48,871 bases of DNA, from the NCBI RefSeq assembly GCF_001514215.1, contig NZ_KQ948863.1, positions 83,622-132,492 on the forward strand, given 5' to 3'. The translations under genes and the position numbers were made by a program. The first letter of the stretch is position 1, and every line of letters begins with the position of its first letter. Positions 32,771-40,608 of this stretch are shown here, in pieces. The notes under the pieces are model-generated. The model made no database searches, was not told the DNA's origin, and saw only the letters and a program-made list of their open reading frames with translations. The stretch is from Streptomyces bungoensis (GTDB lineage Bacteria > Actinomycetota > Actinomycetes > Streptomycetales > Streptomycetaceae).

Positions 32771-34542
32771 CCGGGCGGGGCTACGGCGTGTACCGGCCGG
32801 TACTGCCGGCGGTCTGCCCGACCGACCCCGACCTGATGGCCTACGCGGGCGATGCCGACGGCCGTTGCGAGATCTTCGCCTGGGACCGGGCCACCGCTGC
32901 CCCCCGCCAGGTGACCGACCGCTCTCACGGCACTCTGCTGTACGCCCTCGACGGTGACGCAGCCGTCTGGTGGTTCGACGAGGACCGCCGCGGCCACGGG
33001 CACTGGCGGGTCCAGGACTTCAGGGGTGGGCCGCACTCCCCGGCCTTCCCCGGCGCCGCCCCCGGGCGACCGCGCGGCCTGGCCATGACCGACGGGGGCA
33101 TGGTGGCCGCCGGGCTCGGAGACCCGGAGGGACTCCGTGTACACCTGGGCCGGCGCGGCGGCCCCGACACCGTGGTGCTGCGGGCCGACCCGCACGCAAG
33201 GCTGTGTGACCTGGCCCCCCGCGGTGACCTCCTGGCGGTCTCCGGTCCCGCCTACTCCGCCCGGGCGGTCACCCTCGCCACCCCCGACGGCACCACGGTC
33301 GTCACCCTGTCGGGTACCGCCGGCCGCATCTGGGCCCTCGGCTTCCGCCCCGGCTCCGCCGAACCCCTGCTGCTGGTCATGTGCGAGCGGGACGGCCGCT
33401 ACCGCCTCGGCACCTGGCGACGGCCGGACGGGGTCGAGCTGTATCCCTGGTGCTCGTTCGACACGGAGACCACCGCCCGCTGGTACCCGGACGGCGACCG
33501 CATCCTGCTCCGCCAGGACCGCCACGGCCGCAGCCGCCTGTTCACCGCCGATCCGGCACGGCGCACCGTCACGGCACTGCCCGTCCCCGCCGGCAGCATC
33601 CTCGACGCCGCCCCTCGTGCCGGCGGCGACGTGCACTACATCTGGACCGACGCGGTCACCCCGCCGCGCACCCTGTCGCTGTCGGGGGCGCGACTGCCGG
33701 GTCAGGACGGCTGGCGGCTCCCGACCTTCGGCCGCCACCGGGACCTGTGGACGCCGGGGCCCGACGGCCCCGTGCACACCCTGGTCACCGTCCCCTCCGA
33801 CCGGCCGCAGCCCTGCCCGCTGGTGTTCCTCGTCCACGGCGGCCCCGCCGACCACGACCGTGACGCCTACGACCCCATGGTCCAGTCCCTCGTCGGGTCC
33901 GGTTTCGCCGTGGCCAGGGTCAACTACCGCGGTTCAACGGGCTACGGCCCGGCCTGGCGTGCCGCCTACACGGAGGGAGTCGGCCATACGCAGGTAGCCG
34001 ATCTGGTGCGGGTCCGCGCCGAGCTGCTGCGCCGCGGAGTCGGCCGCGAGGGCGCGGTCGGCCTGTGCGGAACCTCGTGGGGCGGCTACCTCGTCCTCCT
34101 CGCCCTCGGGACACACCCGGAGCTGTGGAACGCCGGGGTCGCCGTCAAGCCGGTGGCCGACTGCGCGACGTCCTTCCGGCACTCCACCCCGGCCCTACAG
34201 GCCCTGGACACCGCCCTGTTCGGCGGCACCCCCGACCAGGTTCCCGAGCGCTACGCACGCGCATCGCCCGCCACCTTCGCGGGCACGGTCCGCTCCCCAC
34301 TGCTCATCGTCGCCGCGCGCAACGACGCCAAGTGCCCGCCCGAGCAGATCGAGGTGTACCTCGCCGCATTGCGCGCGGGCGCGATCCGGCACGAGACGGT
34401 CTGGCTGGACTCGGGACACGACGGCTACGACGGCGCCGAGCACGTGGCCGTCATGGAACGGTCCCTGCGATTCCTCGGCCGGAGCCTGGCAGGCACGCCG
34501 GCCCGGGACGCACCGGCCCCAGACGTCCCGGCTCCGCAATGA
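32767..34542 (+). CDS. S9 prolyl-oligopeptidase-like serine peptidase
   Basis: The 591-residue protein has an N-terminal beta-propeller region (FAWDRATAAPRQVTDRSHGT... repeated TolB-like blades) and a C-terminal alpha/beta-hydrolase domain. The catalytic triad is visible: Ser437 in GTSWGG, Asp520 in AARNDAKCP and His551 in DSGHDGYD. VFLVHGGPADHD is the oxyanion region. Such peptidases cut peptides of limited size, often after Pro or small residues. Located between the exporter and the precursor, it is the obvious candidate to remove the leader or trim the RiPP. GTG 32767 overlaps the MFS stop, and its own stop overlaps a possible ATG (ATGA) of the precursor frame. Confidence 0.93.
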   Translation: MTGRGYGVYRPVLPAVCPTDPDLMAYAGDADGRCEIFAWDRATAAPRQVTDRSHGTLLYALDGDAAVWWFDEDRRGHGHWRVQDFRGGPHSPAFPGAAPGRPRGLAMTDGGMVAAGLGDPEGLRVHLGRRGGPDTVVLRADPHARLCDLAPRGDLLAVSGPAYSARAVTLATPDGTTVVTLSGTAGRIWALGFRPGSAEPLLLVMCERDGRYRLGTWRRPDGVELYPWCSFDTETTARWYPDGDRILLRQDRHGRSRLFTADPARRTVTALPVPAGSILDAAPRAGGDVHYIWTDAVTPPRTLSLSGARLPGQDGWRLPTFGRHRDLWTPGPDGPVHTLVTVPSDRPQPCPLVFLVHGGPADHDRDAYDPMVQSLVGSGFAVARVNYRGSTGYGPAWRAAYTEGVGHTQVADLVRVRAELLRRGVGREGAVGLCGTSWGGYLVLLALGTHPELWNAGVAVKPVADCATSFRHSTPALQALDTALFGGTPDQVPERYARASPATFAGTVRSPLLIVAARNDAKCPPEQIEVYLAALRAGAIRHETVWLDSGHDGYDGAEHVAVMERSLRFLGRSLAGTPARDAPAPDVPAPQ

Positions 34543-34604
34543 GCCGGGATGAACAGCACCATGACCCAGCCACAGATCCGATCGACAGAAAGGGGGTGTG
34601 TGTC

Positions 34605-34724
34605 ATGCAGAAGGACATATTCCACGACGACCCGCTTGAGGACGCCGACGAGAACCGTGCCGTCGGAGTCGGCGTAGTCATCAGATTCCGCAACGCCGAA
34701 GAGCAGGACCACGAAGAGCAGTAG
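34605..34724 (+). CDS. Candidate RiPP precursor peptide
   Basis: The 39-residue peptide starts MQKDIFHDDPLEDADEN, an acidic leader-like part. It is followed by a hydrophobic and basic stretch, RAVGVGVVIRFRN, then an acidic tail AEEQDHEEQ. There is no cysteine, serine or threonine, so lanthionine or azole chemistry is excluded; C-methylation or C-C linkage at Val, Ile, Phe or Arg is more likely. ATG 34605 follows AAGGGGG at good spacing. An in-frame ATG at 34539 overlaps the peptidase stop and would add 22 residues. The next gene is a B12-type radical SAM enzyme of the RiPP class, separated by a strong hairpin. Function as precursor is inference from size, composition and context. Confidence 0.7.
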   Translation: MQKDIFHDDPLEDADENRAVGVGVVIRFRNAEEQDHEEQ

Positions 34725-34731
34725 CAGTACC

Positions 34732-34768
34732 GGGGGCCGGCCCGCGCTTCGACGGCGGGCCGGCCCCC
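34732..34768 (+). terminator. Strong hairpin between precursor and radical SAM gene
   Basis: GGGGGCCGGCCCGC (34732-34745) and GCGGGCCGGCCCCC (34755-34768) form a perfect 14-bp stem with a 9-base loop, starting 8 bases after the precursor stop. It lacks a T-tract. Such a hairpin fits a partial terminator or mRNA stabiliser that gives more precursor than enzyme mRNA. Confidence 0.75.
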
Positions 34769-34809
34769 GCCCGGCCGTACGATCCCCGACCCATGAAAAG
34801 AGGCAAGCC

Positions 34810-36711
34810 GTGCGCGTACTCTTGGTGAACATGCCCTGGGCGCCGATCGATCTCCCGTCGCTGGCCCTCGGAATTCTCAAGCGCAGCGTCGACGAACACG
34901 TTCCCGGCGGCCGGGCCGAAATCATGCACGCCAACATCGATTTCGTGGACTGGGTGACGGAGCGTACCGATTTCTCTCTCGGGGACTACAGTTACTACTC
35001 CCTCGCCTCCTATTTCCTCGGCTGCGGCGACTGGGTCTTCTCATCAGCCCTTTACGACGACCCGCAGTGGAGGGCCGCGGAATTCTCCGACGCCATGAAC
35101 GACCGGCTGTCCGGCAAACGGATGGCGATGACGATGGAACTGCACACGGCCGCCCCCGACTTCGTCCGGCACATCGCCGAACGCATCGTCACGCTCGAAC
35201 CCGATGTCGTCGGATTCACCTCCACCTTCCAGCAGAACACCGCCGCGCTGGCCGCCGCCAAGCACGTCAAACGGCTCGCCCCGGGGATCGTGACCGTCAT
35301 GGGAGGCGCCAACTGCGACGGCAAACAGGGCGAGGCCGTGCACCGGAACTTCCCGTTCGTCGACCATGTCGTGCGCGGTGAGGGCGAGGAGTCCTTCCCC
35401 GCCCTGCTCAGGGCCCTTGAGGGGGACGGGGATCTCGCCGACGTCCCCGGACTGTGCCGGCGCGATGCGGGCGGCGGGTCCACGACGAACGCCATGAGTA
35501 CCAAGCCGCTGCCGCCCGCCGCGATCCTGTCACCCGACTACACCGGGTACTTCGAGCGGCTCTCGGCCTCCGCCGCCCGGTCGTGGGTCGAACCGAAACT
35601 CGTCGTCGAGGGAGCCCGCGGGTGCTGGTGGGGTGAGAAGCACCACTGCACGTTCTGCGGTCTGAACGGCTCGTTCATGCAGTTCAGGAGCAAGAACCCC
35701 AGCGCGTTCTTCGATGAGATCGTCGAACTCGCCCGCAGGCACCGGATTCTGGACATGTACGTCGTCGACAACATCCTCGACATGGGTTACGTCTCCTCGC
35801 TCCTGCCGAGGATCATCGAGAGCGGTCTCGATCTCCGGATGCACTACGAGATCAAGTCGAACATGCGCAGCGGCCAGCTGCAGACCCTGGCCGACGCAGG
35901 TCTGATCTACGTGCAGCCGGGCATCGAAAGCCTCAGCAGCAGGGTTCTCGGCCTGATGGACAAGGGCGTCACCGGATGCCAGAACGTGCGGATGATGCGG
36001 GACGGCGCGGCCGCCGGGTTGTCGGTGGTCTGGAACTACCTCCACGGCTTTCCGGGGGAGGCCGCCGAGGACTACGACGAGGTGACGGTCCAGCTTCCGG
36101 CTCTGGAGCACCTCCATCCGCCGGTGGAGGAATCGGCCAGGATCGCCATCGAACGCTTCAGCCCCTACTTCAACAATCCCGGACTCGGCTTCTCGGATCT
36201 ACGGCCGGCCGAACCGTACCGGCTCACCTACGACCTGCCGGAATCAGAGATGTTCGATCTCGCCTATGTGTTCGACGTACCGCCACGAGGTGTCGGCGAA
36301 GACGTCGTGGGACGGCTCAACGCGGCGATCAGGCAGTGGAAGCTGTCCTACCCCGGCAGCCGTCTCACCTACTGCGACCTGGGGGACCGGTTCGTCCTTG
36401 TCAGCACCCGGCGCGCCTTCGAGTGGCACGTGCTGGAACTGACCGAGCCCGTCGAAGTCGCCCTGTTCCGGCTGCTCGACCAGCCCCACTCGGTGGCTGC
36501 GGCCGTACGCAAGCTCCGGCCGGAGCACGCCGATGCGGCCGGTGACAGCGAGCTGAGGGAGATCCTCCGGCGCTGGCGGGAGCTGGGGCTGATCTTCGAG
36601 AACGGGGGCCACGTCGTGCAGGTGGCGGTGCCCGCGGTCAACGAGGAGCTGCTCAGGATGCACTCCCTCCGGCAGCCCACCGCGCACGAACTGGCCGCAG
36701 CGCCCGCCTGA
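34810..36711 (+). CDS. Cobalamin-type radical SAM enzyme, RiPP maturation C-methyltransferase family
   Basis: The 633-residue protein has an N-terminal B12-binding-like domain (VLLVNMPWAPIDLPSLALGI, then VGFTSTFQQNTAALAAAKHV and VTVMGGANCDGKQGEAVHR), then a radical SAM barrel with the cluster motif GCWWGEKHHCTFCGLNGSF. The cysteines are Cys272, Cys280 and Cys283, C-x7-C-x2-C instead of the usual C-x3-C-x2-C. This spacing and the CWWGEKHHCTFCGLNG wording fit the RiPP maturation rSAM group, whose members are thought to methylate unactivated carbons. The C-terminus (LLDQPHSVAAAVRKL...EILRRWRELGLIFENGG) looks like a PqqD-type peptide-recognition winged helix (inference). GTG 34810 has AGAGG upstream. 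Confidence 0.88.
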   Translation: MRVLLVNMPWAPIDLPSLALGILKRSVDEHVPGGRAEIMHANIDFVDWVTERTDFSLGDYSYYSLASYFLGCGDWVFSSALYDDPQWRAAEFSDAMNDRLSGKRMAMTMELHTAAPDFVRHIAERIVTLEPDVVGFTSTFQQNTAALAAAKHVKRLAPGIVTVMGGANCDGKQGEAVHRNFPFVDHVVRGEGEESFPALLRALEGDGDLADVPGLCRRDAGGGSTTNAMSTKPLPPAAILSPDYTGYFERLSASAARSWVEPKLVVEGARGCWWGEKHHCTFCGLNGSFMQFRSKNPSAFFDEIVELARRHRILDMYVVDNILDMGYVSSLLPRIIESGLDLRMHYEIKSNMRSGQLQTLADAGLIYVQPGIESLSSRVLGLMDKGVTGCQNVRMMRDGAAAGLSVVWNYLHGFPGEAAEDYDEVTVQLPALEHLHPPVEESARIAIERFSPYFNNPGLGFSDLRPAEPYRLTYDLPESEMFDLAYVFDVPPRGVGEDVVGRLNAAIRQWKLSYPGSRLTYCDLGDRFVLVSTRRAFEWHVLELTEPVEVALFRLLDQPHSVAAAVRKLRPEHADAAGDSELREILRRWRELGLIFENGGHVVQVAVPAVNEELLRMHSLRQPTAHELAAAPA

Positions 36712-36796
36712 GTCCCGCGCGGGCGCGGATACCGTCCGCACCGCACCGACAGTTCCGGCCCACCTGGTCGTTCGAGCCGCAGAAGGAGAGACGACG

Positions 36797-37462
36797 ATGA
36801 CCGCGGTACCCGCTCCCACCCTGCCCTACGCGTTCACGGTGACCGCTTGGCGTGACCACGACGAAGCCGCGAACGAACTTCCAGGCATGCGCCTGGACCC
36901 CCAGGACATCGACGGCAGAGGCGATGACGCCGCTCGACGGCTCTTCGAAGCCGGCGCCCGCCGAGTCGTCCTGCCCCGCCCCGTGGACCTGACCGACGAG
37001 ACCGACGCCGCCTGGGCGGTACGCGCGCTGAGCTTCGTCGGAGACCTCACCAGCTTGGCGATCGCGGTCGACTGGCAGGTGCGCTTCGCGGCCGGCTCCG
37101 ATGCCTGGATCCCGCTGAGCCATCTCCACCCCCCGAAGGCGGTCCTTGGGGTGCCGGACCCGGACGGGACGCTACGGCGTTGGCGAGACGGCTACTACAT
37201 CTGCAAGTGCATCTACCGGCAGGGGCCCGGATTCGTCCAGGTCCGCGACCGGCGCCGCGGCGAACTACGCCGGTTCACCATCGACGAGCCCGAATACCGG
37301 GCGGCGATCGAGCTGCTCGCCGACGGAGCCCCGGCCGTCGACGTACCCACCGCGATCACGGACGACTTCCTCCAGGAGGAACTGGCCGCGAGGATCGGAG
37401 AGTTCCTCTGGTGGATGCCGTACCGCGTGCGCAGGTGGTCGCAGGCCCCGAGGGTGATCTAG
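36797..37462 (+). CDS. DUF5825 family protein, RiPP cluster accessory
   Basis: The 221-residue protein (YAFTVTAWRDHDEAANELPG, FVGDLTSLAIAVDWQVRF, YYICKCIYRQGPGFVQVRDR, EFLWWMPYRVRRWSQAP) fits DUF5825, a family I know mainly beside radical SAM RiPP methyltransferases; its function is unknown. ATG 36797 follows AAGGAG. It begins 85 bp after the radical SAM stop and ends the operon. A scaffold, peptide-binding or partner role for the radical SAM enzyme is possible. Confidence 0.75.
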   Translation: MTAVPAPTLPYAFTVTAWRDHDEAANELPGMRLDPQDIDGRGDDAARRLFEAGARRVVLPRPVDLTDETDAAWAVRALSFVGDLTSLAIAVDWQVRFAAGSDAWIPLSHLHPPKAVLGVPDPDGTLRRWRDGYYICKCIYRQGPGFVQVRDRRRGELRRFTIDEPEYRAAIELLADGAPAVDVPTAITDDFLQEELAARIGEFLWWMPYRVRRWSQAPRVI

Positions 37463-37610
37463 GCACTGTCTCTCAGATCCGGTCATGAGGTCGCCGAGAG
37501 CATTGCCCAGCGCAAGGGCCCCGAGGCCGCCCATCAGCGCAGCGGCACAGTCACGTGTGGGACGTCGGCGGGGGAGAGGCCAGGGCGGGTACGGTGCCGG
37601 CGTGCGGGGG

Positions 37611-37680
37611 GTCGCGGAGCATCGCGAAGAGGACGTCGGCCCGGCGTCGTGCGAGGCAGACCAGGGCCAGGGTGTGGAGG
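37611..37680 (-). mobile_element. IS110-like transposase C-terminal remnant
   Basis: On the minus strand this reads LHTLALVCLARRRADVLFAM followed by LRD, close to the C-terminal end of IS110-family transposases (usual ...ALHTLALVCLARRRADVLFAMLRDGTFY). Only this piece remains, directly joined to an IS701-like fragment. Confidence 0.65.
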
Positions 37681-37694
37681 CTCGCCCTGCGTGG

Positions 37695-37804
37695 GCGGCG
37701 AGGAGGTGCTGCAGGCCGTCGGGCGTGGGGTGGCCGACCTGTTCAGTCAACTGCCAGCTGTTCTTGCGAGCCACTGGAGCGAGTAGCCCCGCGTACGCCG
37801 TCAC
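37695..37804 (-). mobile_element. IS701-like transposase N-terminal remnant
   Basis: The minus strand reads YAGLLAPVARKNSWQLTEQV followed by GHPTPDGLQHLLAA, matching the N-terminal region of IS701 transposases (RGLLAPVERKNGWQLAE..GH.TPDGMQRLL). It abuts the IS110-like fragment, so one element inserted into or recombined with the other before both decayed. Confidence 0.68.
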
Positions 37805-38044
37805 GCATACGTCGGCGGAGCTCGACCCGGCCGAAGCGGTGCGGCACCGGCCGCCCCGTCCGCGCTCTCATCGGCTCGCGCCCCGCCTGCGGAGTTGCCG
37901 CCCCTCGTGGACAGACGCACCCTGGGAAGGGAGCCCGAACCGGCGGGCCCGTGCGAGCCGCCGCTGTCCGGAGCGACCAGCGTCGGCACAGCGAAACACG
38001 TCGCCAACGACACAGAAGTGACGATCGCCATGGGGAACTCTGAT

Positions 38045-38240
38045 CGTTTCTCGTTCACCTTGCACAACACCACCACGGCCGTCAGTGATATCGACGCGTC
38101 CGCCGACTAGTGGTGCCAGGTCCTCGGGCTCGATGACGCGCTCGACGCCGACGTGGCCCTTCTCGCAGGGGCCCGGCTTCAAGCTGGAACTGCTTCGGAC
38201 TCCCGACGGCGTCCGGCCGGCCGATCTTGCCGATGGATCT
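38045..38240 (+). pseudogene. VOC-family gene remnant
   Basis: RFSFTLHNTTTAVSDIDASA, a D, then a TAG stop (38108-38110), then WCQVLGLDDALDADVALL, is the first beta-alpha-beta unit of a VOC protein. A further frame continues GPGFKLELLRTPDGVRPADL. One premature stop and a frameshift, plus loss of the second half, make it a pseudogene. Confidence 0.65.
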
Positions 38241-38531
38241 GGGGGACGGCAGTGTCTCCACCGCCGTTCGCAACAACGACGGCAACTTCATCACGTCTTC
38301 CAGGAATGCGCGCGCGAATCCGGTCGGCTGACCTCCGCACCGTGGACCCCCCGCGGGCCCGTGCGGGCCGCGGGTGACCGGCTCCGGTCTGCTGCCCGCC
38401 AACCGGCAGGGCACGAGGCGAACGGCACCTCGCGGCGGCACCGCGAGGTGCCCGCCGAAGACTCCACTCACCGCCCGCGCGAGGAACGAAGCGTGGGAGG
38501 GACCGAACCAACCGCCCGGAAGGGACACCCC

Positions 38532-39362
38532 ATGAGCACGGTCACCACCGCGGACGGCACGAGCATCTTCTACGTCGACTGGGGACCGAGGGACGCGACA
38601 CCGCTCGTCTTCCACCACGGCTGGCCCCTGAGCTACGTGGACTGGGACAACCAGCTGCTGTACTTCCTCTCCAAGGGCTACCGGGTGATCGCGCACGACC
38701 GTCGTGGCCACGGGCGCTCCAGCCAGCCCTCGTCGGGCCACGAGATGGACACCTACGCCGCGGACGTGGCCGCCATGACCGACGCGCTCGAACTGCACGA
38801 CGCCGTCCATGTCGGACACTCCACCGGAGGCGGTGAAGTGGTCCGCTACGTGGCGCGTGCCGAGCCCGGTCGCGTCTCCAAGGCGGTGATCGTGTCGGCG
38901 GTGCCGCCCGTCATGGTCAAGAAGGAGAGCAACCCCGAGGGGACCCCGATCGAGGCGTTCGACGACCTGCGCGCCGGACTCGCCGCCAACCGCGCCCAGT
39001 TCTACATCGACGTGGCGTCCGGGCCCTTCTACGGCTACAACCGGCCCGGCGCGGAGGTGAAGCAGGGGCTCATCGACCGGTGGTGGGCGCAGGGGATGAT
39101 GGGCGCCGTGAACGCGCACTATGAGTGCATCAAGGCGTTCTCCGAGACGGACTTCACCGAGGACCTGGAGAAGATCGATGTCCCGGTGCTCGTCATGCAC
39201 GGCACCGACGACCAGGTCGTCCCCTATGCGGACGCGGGACCGAAGAGCGCTGAGATCCTGCGGCACGCGACCTTGAAGACCTACGAGGGGTACCCGCACG
39301 GGATGCTGTCCGTCTACCCGGATGTCCTCAACCCCGTGATCCTCGAGTTCCTCGAGGCATAG
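38532..39362 (+). CDS. Alpha/beta hydrolase, non-haem haloperoxidase (bromoperoxidase) type
   Basis: The 276-residue protein has HHGWPLSYVDWDNQLLYFLS, VIAHDRRGHGRSSQP, the nucleophile elbow GHSTGGGEVVRYVAR (Ser97), VMHGTDDQVVPYADAG with the acid Asp and YPHGMLSVYPD with the catalytic His. This is the classic cofactor-free bromoperoxidase/arylesterase group; in vivo they are usually esterases or perhydrolases. ATG 38532 has GGAAGGG upstream. It lies beside oxidoreductase genes but with no clear operon. Confidence 0.93.
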   Translation: MSTVTTADGTSIFYVDWGPRDATPLVFHHGWPLSYVDWDNQLLYFLSKGYRVIAHDRRGHGRSSQPSSGHEMDTYAADVAAMTDALELHDAVHVGHSTGGGEVVRYVARAEPGRVSKAVIVSAVPPVMVKKESNPEGTPIEAFDDLRAGLAANRAQFYIDVASGPFYGYNRPGAEVKQGLIDRWWAQGMMGAVNAHYECIKAFSETDFTEDLEKIDVPVLVMHGTDDQVVPYADAGPKSAEILRHATLKTYEGYPHGMLSVYPDVLNPVILEFLEA

Positions 39363-39507
39363 CCGGCCGGTGGCCGCGGCGAGCAGGCCGTGCGGCCGCG
39401 TCGTCGCTCAATGCTCCTCGGGTGGCGGTCTCGGCCTCTGCCCGTCCCGCGACCCCGCCGGCACCGGCGGCGCTCGCGCCGTCCGTTCGGATCTGGAGTA
39501 GACGCTC

Positions 39508-39816
39508 ATGGAACAGCTCGAAGACAGGGCGGCCGTCGTGACCGGCGGCACCAGCGGGATCGGGCTGGCTACGGCCGAGCGGTTCGCTGTCGAAGGCGCG
39601 TACGTGTTCATCACGGGCCGCCGTCAGGACGCACTGGACGACGGGGTCGGCGAGATCGGGCCCAATGCCACCGGGATCCGCGGAGACGTCTCCGACCCGG
39701 CTGACCTCGACCGCCTGTGCGCGAGTGTCGCCGGGCGGGACGTGTTTTTCGCGAACGCGCTGGGCGGCGAGTCCGCCATCCGGGAACCGGGCCCGGACAG
39801 CGGTGACCTGCCGTGA
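39508..39816 (+). pseudogene. Truncated short-chain dehydrogenase
   Basis: The 102-residue frame has an intact SDR start (AAVVTGGTSGIGLATAERFA, FITGRRQDALDD, GIRGDVSDPADLDRL) and stops after DVFFANALGGE, where normal proteins continue for another 140 residues with NAG and YxxxK. It therefore keeps only the cofactor half. Its TGA overlaps the next gene's GTG as GTGA. A small nucleotide-binding relic or a dead gene is more likely than an enzyme. Confidence 0.75.
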
Positions 39817-40571
39817 GTGCCGGCGACGGAGGTGTCCGCCCGGTAGGTGGCGGACCGGCCGGGCAGACGGTCGTGGTGGTGGGCGGCAGTTCGGGAATCG
39901 GTCTGGAAACCGCGCGGCAGGTGGTCGCGGCCGGCGGCGATGTGATCCTCGCGGCCCGGAACACCGAACGTCTGAGGCAGGCGGCGCACGAGCTGAAGCC
40001 ACTGAGTACAGCCGCGTTCGACGCCCAGGACACCGAGCGTCTGGAGCGCTTCCTCCAGGAGTTGCCCGGGCAGGTCGACCACGTGATCCTCACGGCCGGC
40101 AGCCCGTCCTACACGCCCCTGGACGAGATCGACCTGGCCGAGGCGGGCCGTGAGTTCGGTGTGCGTATCGCGATGATGCTGGCGGTGGCGCGGGCGAGCC
40201 GGGAGAAGGTCAGGGCCGGAGGAACGCTGCTGTTCATCGGTGGTACCGGCGGCAGACGGCCGGCGCCCGGGATGGCCGTGACGGGTGCGCTGACCGCGGT
40301 GCTGCCGGCCCTGACCGCCAACCTGGCACTGGAAGTCGCCCCGGTCCGGGTCAATCTCATCGCGGCCGGATTCGTGGACACGCCGCTGTCGGCCTCCCTG
40401 CTGGGCGACCGACTCGAGGCACGGCGCGAGCAGTTGAGGAGGACGCTTCCCATCGGCAGGGTGGTCGGTCCCGCGGACGTCGCCGCCCTGGCGCTGCACA
40501 TCATGGCCAACGGCGCCCTCACGGGTGCCACCTACGACATCGACGGCGGCCAGCAGCTCCTGGCACGCTGA
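39813..40571 (+). CDS. SDR-family protein lacking the YxxxK site
   Basis: The 252-residue protein has a good SDR cofactor loop (VVVVGGSSGIGLETARQVVA) and the C-terminal signature NLIAAGFVDTPLSASLLGD...GATYDIDGGQQLLAR. The region that should hold the catalytic Tyr and Lys reads GMAVTGALTAVLPALTANLA, with neither residue. It may bind NAD(P) without the usual proton relay, or use another mechanism. GTG 39813 overlaps the truncated SDR. Confidence 0.85.
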   Translation: MSAGDGGVRPVGGGPAGQTVVVVGGSSGIGLETARQVVAAGGDVILAARNTERLRQAAHELKPLSTAAFDAQDTERLERFLQELPGQVDHVILTAGSPSYTPLDEIDLAEAGREFGVRIAMMLAVARASREKVRAGGTLLFIGGTGGRRPAPGMAVTGALTAVLPALTANLALEVAPVRVNLIAAGFVDTPLSASLLGDRLEARREQLRRTLPIGRVVGPADVAALALHIMANGALTGATYDIDGGQQLLAR

Positions 40572-40608
40572 CCCCGGGCAGCCCCCTCGACACAGGAGAC
40601 CACCCACG

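Noticed and set aside
32725..33855. 376-codon frame opposite the S9 peptidase
   Set aside because: Shadow of the peptidase; it would also run through the coupled gene junction.
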